DNA from: Clostridium sp. cel8
GTDB lineage: Bacteria > Bacillota > Clostridia > Clostridiales > Clostridiaceae
Assembly (NCBI RefSeq): GCF_014050525.1
Contig: NZ_JACGAG010000010.1
Coordinates: forward strand, 1-64,000
DNA: 64,000 bases
Reading direction: 5' to 3'
Shown here: positions 17,837-26,662 of the stretch, in pieces
Layout of the letters: each line of letters opens with the position of its first letter
How positions within the stretch are numbered: position 1 is the first letter of the stretch
Position numbers and translations under genes: made by a program
Notes under the pieces: model-generated
Databases searched by the model: none
Seen by the model: the letters and a program-made list of their open reading frames with translations, nothing else
What the model was told of the DNA's origin: nothing

Positions 17837-18541
17837 CTACTTATTGTAACTCACAATCACTGCATTAAGCCCTGCTGACTTTAGCTTTTGTACCTGCTTT
17901 TCTGCATTAGTTCTATCTTTATATGAACCTACTAAAACTCTATAGAAGGTTTCACTTGTTGATGCTTGCTTATTTTTTTTTTCTACTGCTTTACTAACTT
18001 TGCTTTTTATATAATTTATACCTAGTTGAGCTAGTATAGCCTTGGTTATTGCTGTTACAATTTGACTTCTTTTACTATCAAAAATATTATTATCTGCGCT
18101 ACTATCAATGAATCCTGCTTCTATTAAAATTGCCGGACTTTTAGTTTCTCTTAAAACATAAAAGTTAGCACTTTTTACTCCTCTATTTACAAATCCAACT
18201 CCTACTAAAGCACTTTGTACTTTTTGTGCAAGTGATTTTGCTTTAGATCCTGTTTTTGTATAAACGTAGGTTTCAACCCCTTTAGCTTTTTCTGGTTTAT
18301 AGGCATTTCTGTGAAATGATATAATATAATCATATTTCTTTTTATTTTCAAAGCTACTTCTTGCTCCAAGACTTACATAAACATCACTAGTTCTCGTTTC
18401 ATCAACTATAACTCTATATTTTCTAATCTCTGCTGCTACAGCTTTGCCTAAACTTAGCACATCATCACTTTCTTTTCTGCCTTTATAAGAGGCTCCACCA
18501 TCTTTTCCTCCATGTCCATAATCAAAACATAATCTAGCCAT
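17837..18541 (-). CDS. N-acetylmuramoyl-L-alanine amidase with SPOR domain (CwlC-like)
   Basis: A 234-aa zinc amidase cleaving the amide bond between muramic acid and the stem peptide. All Amidase_3 zinc or catalytic residues are visible: H10 (DYGHGGKDGG), E24, H77 (IISFHRNAY) and E141 (ILIEAGFID). After a Lys-rich linker (about 180-195) comes a C-terminal SPOR domain (FYRVLVGSYKDRTNAEKQV). There is no signal peptide. Domain order and lack of export signal match B. subtilis CwlC, which lyses the mother cell late in sporulation; a phage endolysin origin is less likely without other phage genes. AAGGAGG precedes the ATG. Confidence 0.9.
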   Translation of the reverse strand: MARLCFDYGHGGKDGGASYKGRKESDDVLSLGKAVAAEIRKYRVIVDETRTSDVYVSLGARSSFENKKKYDYIISFHRNAYKPEKAKGVETYVYTKTGSKAKSLAQKVQSALVGVGFVNRGVKSANFYVLRETKSPAILIEAGFIDSSADNNIFDSKRSQIVTAITKAILAQLGINYIKSKVSKAVEKKNKQASTSETFYRVLVGSYKDRTNAEKQVQKLKSAGLNAVIVSYNK

Positions 18542-18640
18542 TTTATTTTCCTCCTTTATTGAACCCCTAAGAAAATATAATAATAATCCTAGCTGTCCTA
18601 CTATTACTTATGAAATGAAAATAGATTATGTGATTTATAA

Positions 18641-18672
18641 AAAAAATCACCCTAAAAATAGAGTGATTTTTT
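18641..18672. terminator. terminator after hcp
   Basis: AAAAAATCAC and GTGATTTTTT (18641-18650 and 18663-18672) form a hairpin with A/T tails on both sides, so it works on either strand. Confidence 0.8.
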
Positions 18673-18683
18673 ATATTAGTAAA

Positions 18684-20387
18684 TTATCCTAAAAATAATT
18701 TTAAATCATCATCAACAGTTCCAATTCCTGCTATGTTAAAGTTATCTACTAAAACTTTAGCTACATTTGGTGATAAAAATGCGGGAAGTGTTGGTCCTAA
18801 GTGAATATTTTTAACTCCAAGGTGTAATAATGCTAATAATACTATTACAGCTTTTTGTTCATACCAAGCTATATTATAAGATATTGGAAGCTTGTTTACA
18901 TCATCTAATCCAAATACTTCTTGAAGTTTCAATGCAATTACAACTAATGAATATGAATCATTACACTGACCTGCATCAAGCACTCTTGGAATTCCACCAA
19001 TGTCACCAAGGTTTAATTTATTGTACTTATATTTTGCACATCCTGCAGTTAATATAACTGTATCCTTTGGAAGTTTTTTTGCAAATTCAGTATAATAGTT
19101 TCTTGATTTTGCTCTACCATCACAACCTGCCATTACAAAGAATCTCTTTATTGCGCCAGTTTTAACAGCATCTACAATCTTATCAGCAAGAGATATTACT
19201 TGATTATGAGCAAATCCGCCTATAATTTCTCCTTTTTCTATTTCAGTTGGAGCATCGCACTTTTTAGCCATTTCAATCAATTCTGAAAAATCTTTATTTC
19301 CATTTTCATCTGCTTCAATATGCTTGCATCCTGGTATTCCTGTAGCCCCTGTTGTAAATAATCTACCTTTATATGAATCTTTCGGAGGAACTACACAGTT
19401 TGTAGTCATTAAAATTACTCCATTAAATTTATCAAACTCTTCCTTCTGTTTCCACCATGCATTTCCATAGTTTCCTGCAAAATGTTTATACTTTTTAAAT
19501 GCTGGATAGTATTGTCCTGCAAGCATTTCACTATGAGTATATACATCTACTCCTGTTCCCTCTGTTTGCTCTAGTAACATTTGAAGATCTTTTAAATCAT
19601 GACCAGATATCAATATTCCTGGATTTTTTCTGACTCCAATATCAACTTTTGTAATTTCAGGATTACCATAAGTTTCAGTATTAGCCTTATCAAGTAAAGC
19701 CATTGCAGTAACACCATATTTTCCTGTTTCCAGTGCAAGTGCAACTAAATCATCTATAGATAATGAATCATCTAATGTAGCTGCTAAAGCCTTTGCCATA
19801 AATCCATGAACTTCTACATCGTTGTATCCTAAATTCATAGCATGCTTCATATATGCTGAAAGTCCTTTAAGTCCATAAGTAATAAGTTCTCTTAAACTTC
19901 TTACATCTTCATCTTTAGTTGCAAGTACTCCTACTTTTTCAGCTTTTGCATCGAAATCACTAACATTGTCTGCGTACCATACTGCAGCATCAGGAATAAC
20001 AACTTCGCTTGAAGACATCTTGAATAGCTTTTTAAAGAAACCAGTATTTTCTTTAGTTTCCTTAACTTGTCCACCAGCTTTTATAACTTCAGCTTTTAAT
20101 TCTTCTCTCAATTTTAAGGTTTCTTTTACTCTATCTAAAAGTACTTCTCTATCAAAGTTTGCATTAGTTATAGTAGCAAACAAATTTTCTACTATATATT
20201 TATCTACATTAGAGTCAATTACTCCAACTTTCCTTCCTTCATTACTTACTACTGCCAATCCCTTAGTTACATAAATTAATAAATCTTGAGTTTTTGCAAC
20301 TTCTGATGTCTTACCACATACTCCTTTTATAGTACAGCCTTTTCCACCTGCTGCTTCTTGACATTGAAAACAAAACATATTTGACAT
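18684..20387 (-). CDS. hcp: hydroxylamine reductase / hybrid cluster protein, class I
   Basis: A 567-aa cytoplasmic metalloenzyme with a [4Fe-4S] cluster and a hybrid Fe-S-O cluster. It reduces hydroxylamine and, in studied bacteria, nitric oxide. N-terminal cysteines 6, 9, 18 and 24 are spaced CX2CX8CX5C, the class I pattern of strict anaerobes. Hybrid-cluster ligand regions include GHDLKDL near 262, TTNCVVPP near 330, [12 protein letters not shown] near 420 and AGCAKYKYN near 450. Length is normal. GGAGG precedes the ATG. The divergent Crp/Fnr gene and a dyad in the promoter suggest nitrosative-stress control. Confidence 0.95.
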   Translation of the reverse strand: MSNMFCFQCQEAAGGKGCTIKGVCGKTSEVAKTQDLLIYVTKGLAVVSNEGRKVGVIDSNVDKYIVENLFATITNANFDREVLLDRVKETLKLREELKAEVIKAGGQVKETKENTGFFKKLFKMSSSEVVIPDAAVWYADNVSDFDAKAEKVGVLATKDEDVRSLRELITYGLKGLSAYMKHAMNLGYNDVEVHGFMAKALAATLDDSLSIDDLVALALETGKYGVTAMALLDKANTETYGNPEITKVDIGVRKNPGILISGHDLKDLQMLLEQTEGTGVDVYTHSEMLAGQYYPAFKKYKHFAGNYGNAWWKQKEEFDKFNGVILMTTNCVVPPKDSYKGRLFTTGATGIPGCKHIEADENGNKDFSELIEMAKKCDAPTEIEKGEIIGGFAHNQVISLADKIVDAVKTGAIKRFFVMAGCDGRAKSRNYYTEFAKKLPKDTVILTAGCAKYKYNKLNLGDIGGIPRVLDAGQCNDSYSLVVIALKLQEVFGLDDVNKLPISYNIAWYEQKAVIVLLALLHLGVKNIHLGPTLPAFLSPNVAKVLVDNFNIAGIGTVDDDLKLFLG

Positions 20388-20443
20388 AATCTGCCTCCTA
20401 ATCTATTATTATATTAATTATTACTTGCCATTTCTATGTGATT

Positions 20444-20485
20444 ATTATATTATATCTATTATAATAGTTCCGTATCTCAGGATAC
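20444..20485 (-). promoter_or_regulatory. hcp promoter with Crp/Fnr-type operator
   Basis: On the minus strand TATAAT is at 20444-20449, with a poor -35. The dyad GTATCTCAGGATAC is at 20472-20485, centred 34.5 bp from the outer edge of the -10 box, which puts it near -41.5, the class II activator position. The same arrangement occurs at 22665-22706. On the other side the dyad is 18 bp before the ATG of the Crp/Fnr gene, so it may also autoregulate. Confidence 0.7.
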
Positions 20486-20503
20486 AAAAAGGATGGTATT
20501 TAA

Positions 20504-21196
20504 ATGATAAGCTCAGATATTCATACAATAAAAAATTTACCTCTATTTCATGGTATAGAAGAAAACGAACTTGTTTCAATGTTACAATGTTTAGCTCCTA
20601 AAACATATGAGTATAACAAAGATCAATGCATAGTAAATTCAGGTGAAAGGCTAGATAAATTTGGAATAATTTTAGAAGGTGAAGCAGCTGTAAGCAAAGA
20701 AGATATTGATGGAAACAGAGTTATACTATCTGTTGTAAAAAAAGGTGATTTATTCGGAGAAATGTTAGTATTCTCAAGTTGTGACATATGTCCAGTAACA
20801 GTTAGAGCTCAATCATCTTGTAAAGTATTATTTTTAACAAATTCTTCTCTTATAACTAGATGTGGAAATATGTGTTCTTGTCACACTACACTTCTTCAAA
20901 ACTTTTTAGAAATACTATCAAATAAGGGATTAATGTTAAATACCAAAGTTAAATACCTATCAATAAAAAGCATACGAGGTAAAGTTGCCTCATATATATT
21001 AGATCAATATAGCCGTACTAAAAGTACTACTGTAACTCTACCATTAAATCGTAGCCGTCTTGCTGATTTTTTGAATGTATCTAGGCCCTCTATGTCAAGG
21101 GAAATATGCAAAATGCGGGATGAAGGTATAATTGATTTTCACTTATCAACATTTAAAATAAAAGATATTGAAGCATTAAAGAGTTTTTGTGAATGA
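20504..21196 (+). CDS. Crp/Fnr family regulator (HcpR-like)
   Basis: A 230-aa regulator with an N-terminal cyclic-nucleotide-binding fold (about 10-125) and a C-terminal winged helix (about 150-225; LNRSRLADFLNVSRPSMSREICKM is the recognition region). The sensor part is rich in Cys (29, 42, 93, 96, 106, 120, 124, 126), including CGNMCSCH, which could bind a cluster or heme, though this is only a suggestion. It diverges from hcp. Crp/Fnr proteins next to hcp, such as HcpR, respond to nitrosative stress, and that is the most likely role. The ribosome binding site, AAAGGATGG, is moderate. Confidence 0.88.
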   Translation: MISSDIHTIKNLPLFHGIEENELVSMLQCLAPKTYEYNKDQCIVNSGERLDKFGIILEGEAAVSKEDIDGNRVILSVVKKGDLFGEMLVFSSCDICPVTVRAQSSCKVLFLTNSSLITRCGNMCSCHTTLLQNFLEILSNKGLMLNTKVKYLSIKSIRGKVASYILDQYSRTKSTTVTLPLNRSRLADFLNVSRPSMSREICKMRDEGIIDFHLSTFKIKDIEALKSFCE

Positions 21197-21201
21197 AATA
21201 A

Positions 21202-21225
21202 AAAAGAGACCCCTAGGTCTCTTTT
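21202..21225. terminator. bidirectional terminator
   Basis: AAAAGAGACC and GGTCTCTTTT form a perfect 10-bp stem with a 4-base loop between the converging Crp/Fnr and hemerythrin genes. Confidence 0.9.
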
Positions 21226-21232
21226 CAAAGTA

Positions 21233-21787
21233 TCATTTATATTTTTCTTCAAGAATCTGCAATATGTCTATATACTTATTTTGGTTTCCGATTTTCTCCA
21301 TTTGATCTTCGAAAGTATGACATTCATCATTTACTTTATCAAGGGTTTCCTTGCAAAGCTTTCTCCTTGCAAAAGGATATACAACATCATTTTCTTTATC
21401 TATATGTCTATATAATAGATGTGTATAGGATATAGCATTTGCTATGACGTCAAGTTTTGCCTCGCAATCACCGGATTTAGCTCTTTGGAGTGCTTCTACA
21501 AGATCTTTAATATAAAGTCTTCCAAGATCATGTTCTACCAGCATTCCAAATTTAATTAATTTCTCAGCTGCTCCTCCAATTTCATCTACCATTTTATTAA
21601 ATAAAAACTTTTCTTCTTTTCCATGATGATGTTTATCTGCGTAATTTCTCACAAAATCAACTATCATTTCAAAATCGTCATAATCAATTTCTTTTCCATT
21701 AATTATGCCTAGACAAGCTTTTCTTATAACTTTTAACATTCTTGATATATTACTATGCTCTTCAACCATAAGTTCAATTGCATCCAT
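21233..21787 (-). CDS. hemerythrin-like domain protein
   Basis: A 184-aa four-helix protein of the HHE cation-binding family. His/Glu ligand positions are visible in VEEHSNIS (near 11), KHHHGKEEKFLF (near 60), LVEHDLG (near 88) and YRHIDKENDVVYPFA (near 130), enough for a non-heme diiron site. In RIC proteins (YtfE/ScdA) this domain repairs iron-sulfur clusters damaged by nitric oxide and is fused to an N-terminal DUF542-type domain. Here a related DUF1858 domain is encoded two genes upstream in the same operon. GGGTG precedes the ATG. Confidence 0.88.
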   Translation of the reverse strand: MDAIELMVEEHSNISRMLKVIRKACLGIINGKEIDYDDFEMIVDFVRNYADKHHHGKEEKFLFNKMVDEIGGAAEKLIKFGMLVEHDLGRLYIKDLVEALQRAKSGDCEAKLDVIANAISYTHLLYRHIDKENDVVYPFARRKLCKETLDKVNDECHTFEDQMEKIGNQNKYIDILQILEEKYK

Positions 21788-21791
21788 AAAG

Positions 21792-22418
21792 TCACACCCT
21801 TTCTATTGTATTTATAACATTTTCTGTTCTAGTATATTTATATTTAGTGGCACAAGCACTTAAAAATCCATTTATCCATGAATCTCTCAAATAATAGAAA
21901 TTAGAAACTTCTCCTTGAGCATCGTCCCAATAATTTTTATGAATATCTACTACTGTTTTCCACTTAACTATATTTTCACTATTTTCAATTATTTCATTAA
22001 CTCTGTCACAAGGCATTCCCTCAATCATATAATCAAAAATCAATTTAAACATATCTTGTGGAGAACTTTCGCCTAGATCTAATTCTTTCATTTTACTTTC
22101 CCCATCTTCGTAAAATATACAAGAGAGCTCTTCTTTAGTAACGATATTTTTACTTAGAAGTTCAGTTACAACATAGGCAAGTCTGCTTTCTACACTCTTT
22201 ATTCTTTCTTGAAGCCATCCGTGGATATTAGAATGTTCTATTACATCTGATAGTTCTCCTGTAGCTGGAAATCCAAATCTAGAATAGCTTTCATTTAGTA
22301 GAGAATCGCTATCATACCCCTTACTCTTACTTAACTCAACTATACTATCTATAAATTTTTCATGTACTTGAATTTTATTGTATAATAAATAGTGTATTTT
22401 ACCCAAAAATGCACTCAT
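21792..22418 (-). CDS. uncharacterised protein between DUF1858 and hemerythrin genes
   Basis: A 208-aa soluble, mostly helical protein I do not recognise. It is acidic, has no signal peptide or membrane segment, and contains only three cysteines (in SCIF, PCDR and SACA). Conserved-looking patches are FPATGELSDVIEHSNIHGWLQERIKSVESRLAYVV (about 50-84) and YYLRDSWINGFLSACATKY near the C-terminus. It is separated by 11 bases from the DUF1858 gene and 4 from the hemerythrin gene, so it is certainly cotranscribed, and it presumably works in the same nitrosative or iron-sulfur repair process. Confidence 0.75.
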   Translation of the reverse strand: MSAFLGKIHYLLYNKIQVHEKFIDSIVELSKSKGYDSDSLLNESYSRFGFPATGELSDVIEHSNIHGWLQERIKSVESRLAYVVTELLSKNIVTKEELSCIFYEDGESKMKELDLGESSPQDMFKLIFDYMIEGMPCDRVNEIIENSENIVKWKTVVDIHKNYWDDAQGEVSNFYYLRDSWINGFLSACATKYKYTRTENVINTIERV

Positions 22419-22429
22419 CTAATCACTCC

Positions 22430-22624
22430 CTATTTTAAGCCTTCATTTAATGCCTTAATAATTTTTTCAACTTCTATTCCATGAACCTGACATGCTTCTT
22501 CTATTGTTTCAGCTTGTGCCGATGGACATCCTACACAGCCCATACCAAAATCAAATAAGATGTCTACACACTCAGGATAATTTCTAGCAACCTCACCAAT
22601 TGTCATATCTTTTGAAATCTTCAT
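22430..22624 (-). CDS. DUF1858 / hybrid-cluster-associated redox disulfide domain protein
   Basis: A 64-aa single-domain protein. It starts MKISKDMTIGEVARNYPECVDILFDFGMGCVGC and has CVGCPSAQAETIEEACQVHGI, the pattern of the small domain named for its association with hybrid cluster proteins. The CxxC pair may be redox-active. It is close to the ScdA N-terminal domain of RIC proteins. It is first of a three-gene operon and has a Crp-type site in its promoter identical in layout to that of hcp. GGAGG precedes the ATG. Confidence 0.9.
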   Translation of the reverse strand: MKISKDMTIGEVARNYPECVDILFDFGMGCVGCPSAQAETIEEACQVHGIEVEKIIKALNEGLK

Positions 22625-22664
22625 ATATTTACTCCTCCATTAATTAGATTTAATTTATACATTA

Positions 22665-22706
22665 ATTATATAGTTTACCCTTTTTCTATTCAGTATCCTA
22701 AGTTAC
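22665..22706 (-). promoter_or_regulatory. promoter of the DUF1858-hemerythrin operon with Crp/Fnr-type operator
   Basis: Minus-strand TATAAT is at 22665-22670 with a poor -35. The dyad GTATCCTAAGTTAC at 22693-22706 is centred 34.5 bp from the outer edge of the -10, exactly as in the hcp promoter. Both sites share GTATC, four central bases, then GWTAC and a flanking CAAAAA. Confidence 0.7.
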
Positions 22707-22745
22707 AAAAAAATATTATAAATTATCTTCTAGTAAAAATTATGC

Positions 22746-22751
22746 TATAAT
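22746..22751 (+). promoter_or_regulatory. extended -10 promoter for the SsuABC-like importer
   Basis: TGCTATAAT, a TATAAT with the upstream TG of extended -10 promoters, lies about 33 bp before the permease ATG. No clear -35 box is visible. Confidence 0.45.
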
Positions 22752-22783
22752 TGAAATATTGCATTATCTAAGGAGTTGTAATA

Positions 22784-23545
22784 ATGAATCTAATACAAAA
22801 ATCAAAAAAATATTTAATTATAATAGTGCTGTTTACTATATGGATAGTCGGTAGCGCTTTAAACTTGTGGAATCACTATATTCTGCCAACTCCCAAGGAA
22901 GTTATGCTATCTGCAATTACACTAATAAAATCAGGTGATTTGTTTAAACATATAGCCATAAGTACTTTAAGGGTTTTTGAAGGTTTTTTCATAACAGTTC
23001 TTTTAGCTGTACCTTTAGGTGTATTATTTGGAGTAAATAAAAATGTTTATTCCTACTTTGAGGGTCTACTTGGATTTTTAAGACATACTCCTCCACTATC
23101 TTTGGTACCACTTTTAATACTCTGGTTTGGCATAGGAGAAAGATCTAAAGTAATAATTATAATATTAGCTTCATTTTTTCCTGTACTATTAAATACAATT
23201 AGTGGAGTTGAAAGTTGCAATAAAAAATTAATAGAAGTTGGTCAAACATTTAATTTAAGTAAAATAAATATATTTAAAAAAATAGTAATACCTTGGGCCT
23301 TACCTAGTATTCTAGTTGGCATGCGATTAGGCATAGGATATAGTTGGAGGGCTATAATTGGAGCTGAAATGATTGCTGCATCATCTGGTCTAGGATATTT
23401 AATATTAGATGGAGAGCAGCTATCACGTTCATCAGTTGTCATAGTTGGGATATTATGTATAGGCATTCTCGGTTATTTATGTGATTACATATTTCTCACT
23501 TTAACTAAGAAATTTAATTATACCCAAGAGGAGAATAAAAAATGA
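22784..23545 (+). CDS. ABC transporter permease (SsuC/TauC/NrtB family)
   Basis: A 253-aa inner-membrane protein with about six hydrophobic helices. The EAA-type cytoplasmic loop that contacts the ATPase is at about 150-185 (EVGQTFNLSKINIFKKIVIPWALPSILVGMRLG). N-terminal WNHYILPTPKEVM is typical of the sulfonate, taurine, nitrate and pyrimidine importer group. AAGGAG precedes the ATG. The gene overlaps the ATPase gene by four bases (ATGA), and a lipoprotein gene follows, giving a full importer. The substrate cannot be read from the sequence. Confidence 0.9.
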   Translation: MNLIQKSKKYLIIIVLFTIWIVGSALNLWNHYILPTPKEVMLSAITLIKSGDLFKHIAISTLRVFEGFFITVLLAVPLGVLFGVNKNVYSYFEGLLGFLRHTPPLSLVPLLILWFGIGERSKVIIIILASFFPVLLNTISGVESCNKKLIEVGQTFNLSKINIFKKIVIPWALPSILVGMRLGIGYSWRAIIGAEMIAASSGLGYLILDGEQLSRSSVVIVGILCIGILGYLCDYIFLTLTKKFNYTQEENKK

Positions 23546-24252
23546 ATGGCTATAAATTGACTAATGTAACTAAGGAATTTTATATAAATGGTAAATCAGT
23601 TAGAATTTTAGATAGTCTAAATCTTATATTAGAAGACAGTAAAATTACCGTTATATTAGGAAGAAGTGGCTGTGGGAAAACTACATTACTTAGACTTTTA
23701 GGATATCTTGACAATGTCACAGATGGCACTGTAGAGTTCTATTTTCATGACTCTCTAGTAAAACCTAAAATAGGTATGGTTTTTCAGGAGAGTAGACTTT
23801 TCCCATGGCTAAACGTAAGAGAAAATTTAACATTCTTTTTGAATAAGAAAAATCCTGAAATTGAAAATAAATACTTAAAATTAATGCGCTTAGAAAACTT
23901 TGGTGAGGCATACCCTTATCAACTATCAGGAGGAATGGCTCATAGGGTATCTATAGGAAGAGCTCTTGCATATGAACCAAACATACTTTTAATGGATGAA
24001 CCATTTGCAGCTCTAGATTTTTTTACTAGATCATATATGCAAGAAGAGCTTTTAAGAATTTATAGAGAAACAAAAAAAGGCATAGTCTTTGTAACTCACA
24101 ATGTAGATGAGGCGCTATTAATAGGTCACAAAATTGTAATTTTAGATAAAGGAAAAATTATAAAAGAATATAAGATAGATTTAGAATTTCCGAGAGATAT
24201 ATATTCCCAAAAATTATTAAATATTAAAAAGGATATACTTTCGAAATTATAA
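23542..24252 (+). CDS. ABC transporter ATP-binding protein (SsuB/TauB family)
   Basis: A 236-aa ATPase with Walker A GRSGCGKTT (about 38-46), Q-loop VFQESRLFPWLNVRENL, signature LSGGMAHRV, Walker B LLMDEPFAALD and the switch His in VTHNVDEAL. The PWLNVRENL sequence after the Q-loop is typical of the nitrate/sulfonate group. The signature has GM in place of the usual GQ, a normal variant in this group. Its start overlaps the permease stop. Confidence 0.92.
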   Translation: MNGYKLTNVTKEFYINGKSVRILDSLNLILEDSKITVILGRSGCGKTTLLRLLGYLDNVTDGTVEFYFHDSLVKPKIGMVFQESRLFPWLNVRENLTFFLNKKNPEIENKYLKLMRLENFGEAYPYQLSGGMAHRVSIGRALAYEPNILLMDEPFAALDFFTRSYMQEELLRIYRETKKGIVFVTHNVDEALLIGHKIVILDKGKIIKEYKIDLEFPRDIYSQKLLNIKKDILSKL

Positions 24253-24282
24253 AATAAATTATTAAATAAAGGAGATTTTACT

Positions 24283-25254
24283 ATGAAAAGCAAAAAGATT
24301 TTATCGTTATGTTTATCTGTATTAATGTCAACAACTCTATTCGTTGGTTGTGGAAGCAATCAGCAAAGTACTTCAACAAAAGAAGATGACCTTAAAGAAA
24401 TTAACATTACATACGTTAAGGCACCTTTAAATGTTCCATCAATATTAGAGAAGAATCAAAAATCCTTCGATAAAAGTTTTGAAAAAGATAATATTAGTGT
24501 AAAGTGGCATGAAATAACATCAGGACCTAAACAAACTGAAGCACTAGCCTCAGGAGATTTACAATTTCTCCACGCTCTTGGTGGTACATCAGCTATACTC
24601 GCAGCTGCAAATGGAGTTGATTTAAAAATAATCGGTATATATAGCAGAGCTCCAAAAGCTTTTATGATAATTAGTAATGATCCAAATATAAAAACTCCAA
24701 AAGATCTAAAAGGTAAAAAAGTTGCAGGTCCTAAAGGTACAATTCTTCATCAATTATTAGTAGGTGCTCTAGAAAAAAATGGACTAGAAAGCAAAGACGT
24801 AAATTTTATAAACATGGGATTGTCTGAAGCCTTTGCTGCACTTAACAACAAGAGTATAGATGCAGCTCTACTTGCAGGTCCACTTGCATTAAAAGCAATT
24901 AAAAGTGGTTCAAACGTAGTAGCAGATGGTGAAGGAATCGTTGATGGTACAATAGTAACTGCAGTTAGTGGTGATTTCTTAAAAAATCACAGTGATATAG
25001 TTAAGACATTTTTAAGCACTCATGAAGAAACTTTAAAATTTATGAAAGAAAATGAAGATGAAGCATTAAAAATAGCATCAAAAGAAGTTGGACTAACAAC
25101 TGAAGAAACAAATGAAATGTATAAATGGTATGATTTCGATTCAGAAATAAAAGATTCAGATATTGAAGACCTAGAAAAAACTCAAGATTTTATGATAAAA
25201 AGTGGTCTTCAAGATAAAAAGATAGATATTAATAGCATTATATACAACAAATAA
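24283..25254 (+). CDS. ABC substrate-binding lipoprotein (SsuA/TauA/NrtA-like)
   Basis: A 323-aa extracytoplasmic solute receptor. The signal peptide ends in LFVGCGSN, a lipobox with the lipidated Cys at about 23. The mature part has the type II periplasmic-binding fold: GPKQTEALASGDLQFLHALG and PKDLKGKKVAGPKGTILHQLL are typical of aliphatic sulfonate, taurine and nitrate receptors. It is the last gene of the importer operon. AAAGGAG precedes the ATG and a hairpin follows. Confidence 0.9.
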   Translation: MKSKKILSLCLSVLMSTTLFVGCGSNQQSTSTKEDDLKEINITYVKAPLNVPSILEKNQKSFDKSFEKDNISVKWHEITSGPKQTEALASGDLQFLHALGGTSAILAAANGVDLKIIGIYSRAPKAFMIISNDPNIKTPKDLKGKKVAGPKGTILHQLLVGALEKNGLESKDVNFINMGLSEAFAALNNKSIDAALLAGPLALKAIKSGSNVVADGEGIVDGTIVTAVSGDFLKNHSDIVKTFLSTHEETLKFMKENEDEALKIASKEVGLTTEETNEMYKWYDFDSEIKDSDIEDLEKTQDFMIKSGLQDKKIDINSIIYNK

Positions 25255-25296
25255 ATTGTCCGTAAAAATTAGTTATTAAAATAATAGGATAATCAC

Positions 25297-25335
25297 AGGC
25301 TGTGGCACTTAAAACTTAGTACCACAGCCTCTTTA
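25297..25335 (+). terminator. terminator of the SsuABC-like operon
   Basis: AGGCTGTGG and CCACAGCCT, extended inward by ACT/AGT, form a stem followed by CTTT. Confidence 0.75.
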
Positions 25336-25360
25336 AAAAATATGCATAATTAATCTTATT

Positions 25361-26662
25361 CTAAGCCATAACATAATTTAATAGAGCTTCATAAGAACTA
25401 CGCCAATTTTCTTTGAAGCCTTTGTCATTATCTTTCCATACTGCTTCTGGACCATTAGCAAGATCTAAATTTAAACCATATTTTCCATCTGTTGCTTTTA
25501 CAACTTGCACTGTTCCATCTTTGTCACATTGATAGCACTTATAAAATTTATCTGATTCCAATATTACTACACAAGAATTTTCCATTGCTCTTACTTTCAA
25601 AACATCTGAAATCTGAGTTTTATACATATTATCATCTAATTGTTTCCATTGATTTACAATAATATATTTCTTATTCTTTATTGTTTTAAGTTTGCTGTTA
25701 TGAAGTAAGCTTAATACCTTTTCAGGAAATAGAATTTCTTCACCATTTAATAGGCAAATAACAATATTGTATTCTCCTGAATGATACACAAATATATTAT
25801 CGTCTATCTTTTCAGTATAGTTTAAAATCATTCTTGTTGTACCACCACAAGTATAATAATAATGTTTATAATCATTAATTATTTCTTCTTGGCCAATTGT
25901 CTTATCAATATCAAATTCATCACAAGGTATTGATGTATCATATACAAATATTTTACCAACATCGTTATGTTTTGCATTTTTTGAATTAAGACTTCTATAT
26001 TTCATCATTTTTCCAGTTGGAGTATATCCATATACATATGAATTAACTTCTTTATAATCTCCAGAGTAACCCATTGTACAGAAATTAAAACAATTATTCT
26101 CAATTGATCTAACCTTATTAAACTTATCCCATCTATCATATAATACATTACCTTTTGAGCTATTTATCAAAATATCAATACCCTGTTTTCCATATGTTCT
26201 GCTGAGTAATGAGTAATTACAATCAGCACCAATAGTCATACCAATTTTTAATCCTTTATATATTACAGGTTCAAATTCTGCCTTAATAGTTTGTCTATAA
26301 TTATCACGTTCAAAAGCAGAATATCTTTCATCTATATGTTTTATATATAATTTGCTAAAAGTATCTCTACCACTACAAAAAGCGTTTACATAAATGCTAT
26401 AAGTAACTCCATTTTTATCCACACTGCTAAATATAACTGCACACCCAATATACTTACTAAGCTTTCTGCAGTGATTTTCCACATCTAAATACCCATTCTT
26501 AGACATAATGTCAATTGAAGTAAGTTTATTTACAAAAGGAGTATAGCAATCCTCAGGAAACACTAATAAATCTATATCAGATTTTTTTACATAATGCATT
26601 GTCTTATAAAATGTTATTATTCCTTTTTTATTCATATCTTCCAAATACAATCCAATTTTCAT
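25361..26662 (-). CDS. nitrilase-superfamily (carbon-nitrogen hydrolase) protein with degenerate catalytic triad
   Basis: A 433-aa soluble protein. The first 260 residues follow the nitrilase fold: LVFPEDCYTPF gives the Glu (E37) and KLYIKHIDERYSAFERDNY gives the Lys (K108). The elbow that should read I-Cys-x-Asp is IGADCNY, with Gly145 where the nucleophile belongs and a Cys three residues later (C148). Residues of about 260-433 are an extension not found in ordinary amidases. It may be a pseudoenzyme or use a shifted Cys. The ATG at 26662 follows AGGGGTGA; six upstream codons are rejected. It has its own promoter and a long leader. Confidence 0.75.
   Translation of the reverse strand: MKIGLYLEDMNKKGIITFYKTMHYVKKSDIDLLVFPEDCYTPFVNKLTSIDIMSKNGYLDVENHCRKLSKYIGCAVIFSSVDKNGVTYSIYVNAFCSGRDTFSKLYIKHIDERYSAFERDNYRQTIKAEFEPVIYKGLKIGMTIGADCNYSLLSRTYGKQGIDILINSSKGNVLYDRWDKFNKVRSIENNCFNFCTMGYSGDYKEVNSYVYGYTPTGKMMKYRSLNSKNAKHNDVGKIFVYDTSIPCDEFDIDKTIGQEEIINDYKHYYYTCGGTTRMILNYTEKIDDNIFVYHSGEYNIVICLLNGEEILFPEKVLSLLHNSKLKTIKNKKYIIVNQWKQLDDNMYKTQISDVLKVRAMENSCVVILESDKFYKCYQCDKDGTVQVVKATDGKYGLNLDLANGPEAVWKDNDKGFKENWRSSYEALLNYVMA

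Noticed and set aside
17837-18541. Amidase as a sign of a prophage
   Set aside because: It lacks a signal peptide like an endolysin, but the SPOR domain and the absence of holin or structural genes fit CwlC-type sporulation enzymes better.
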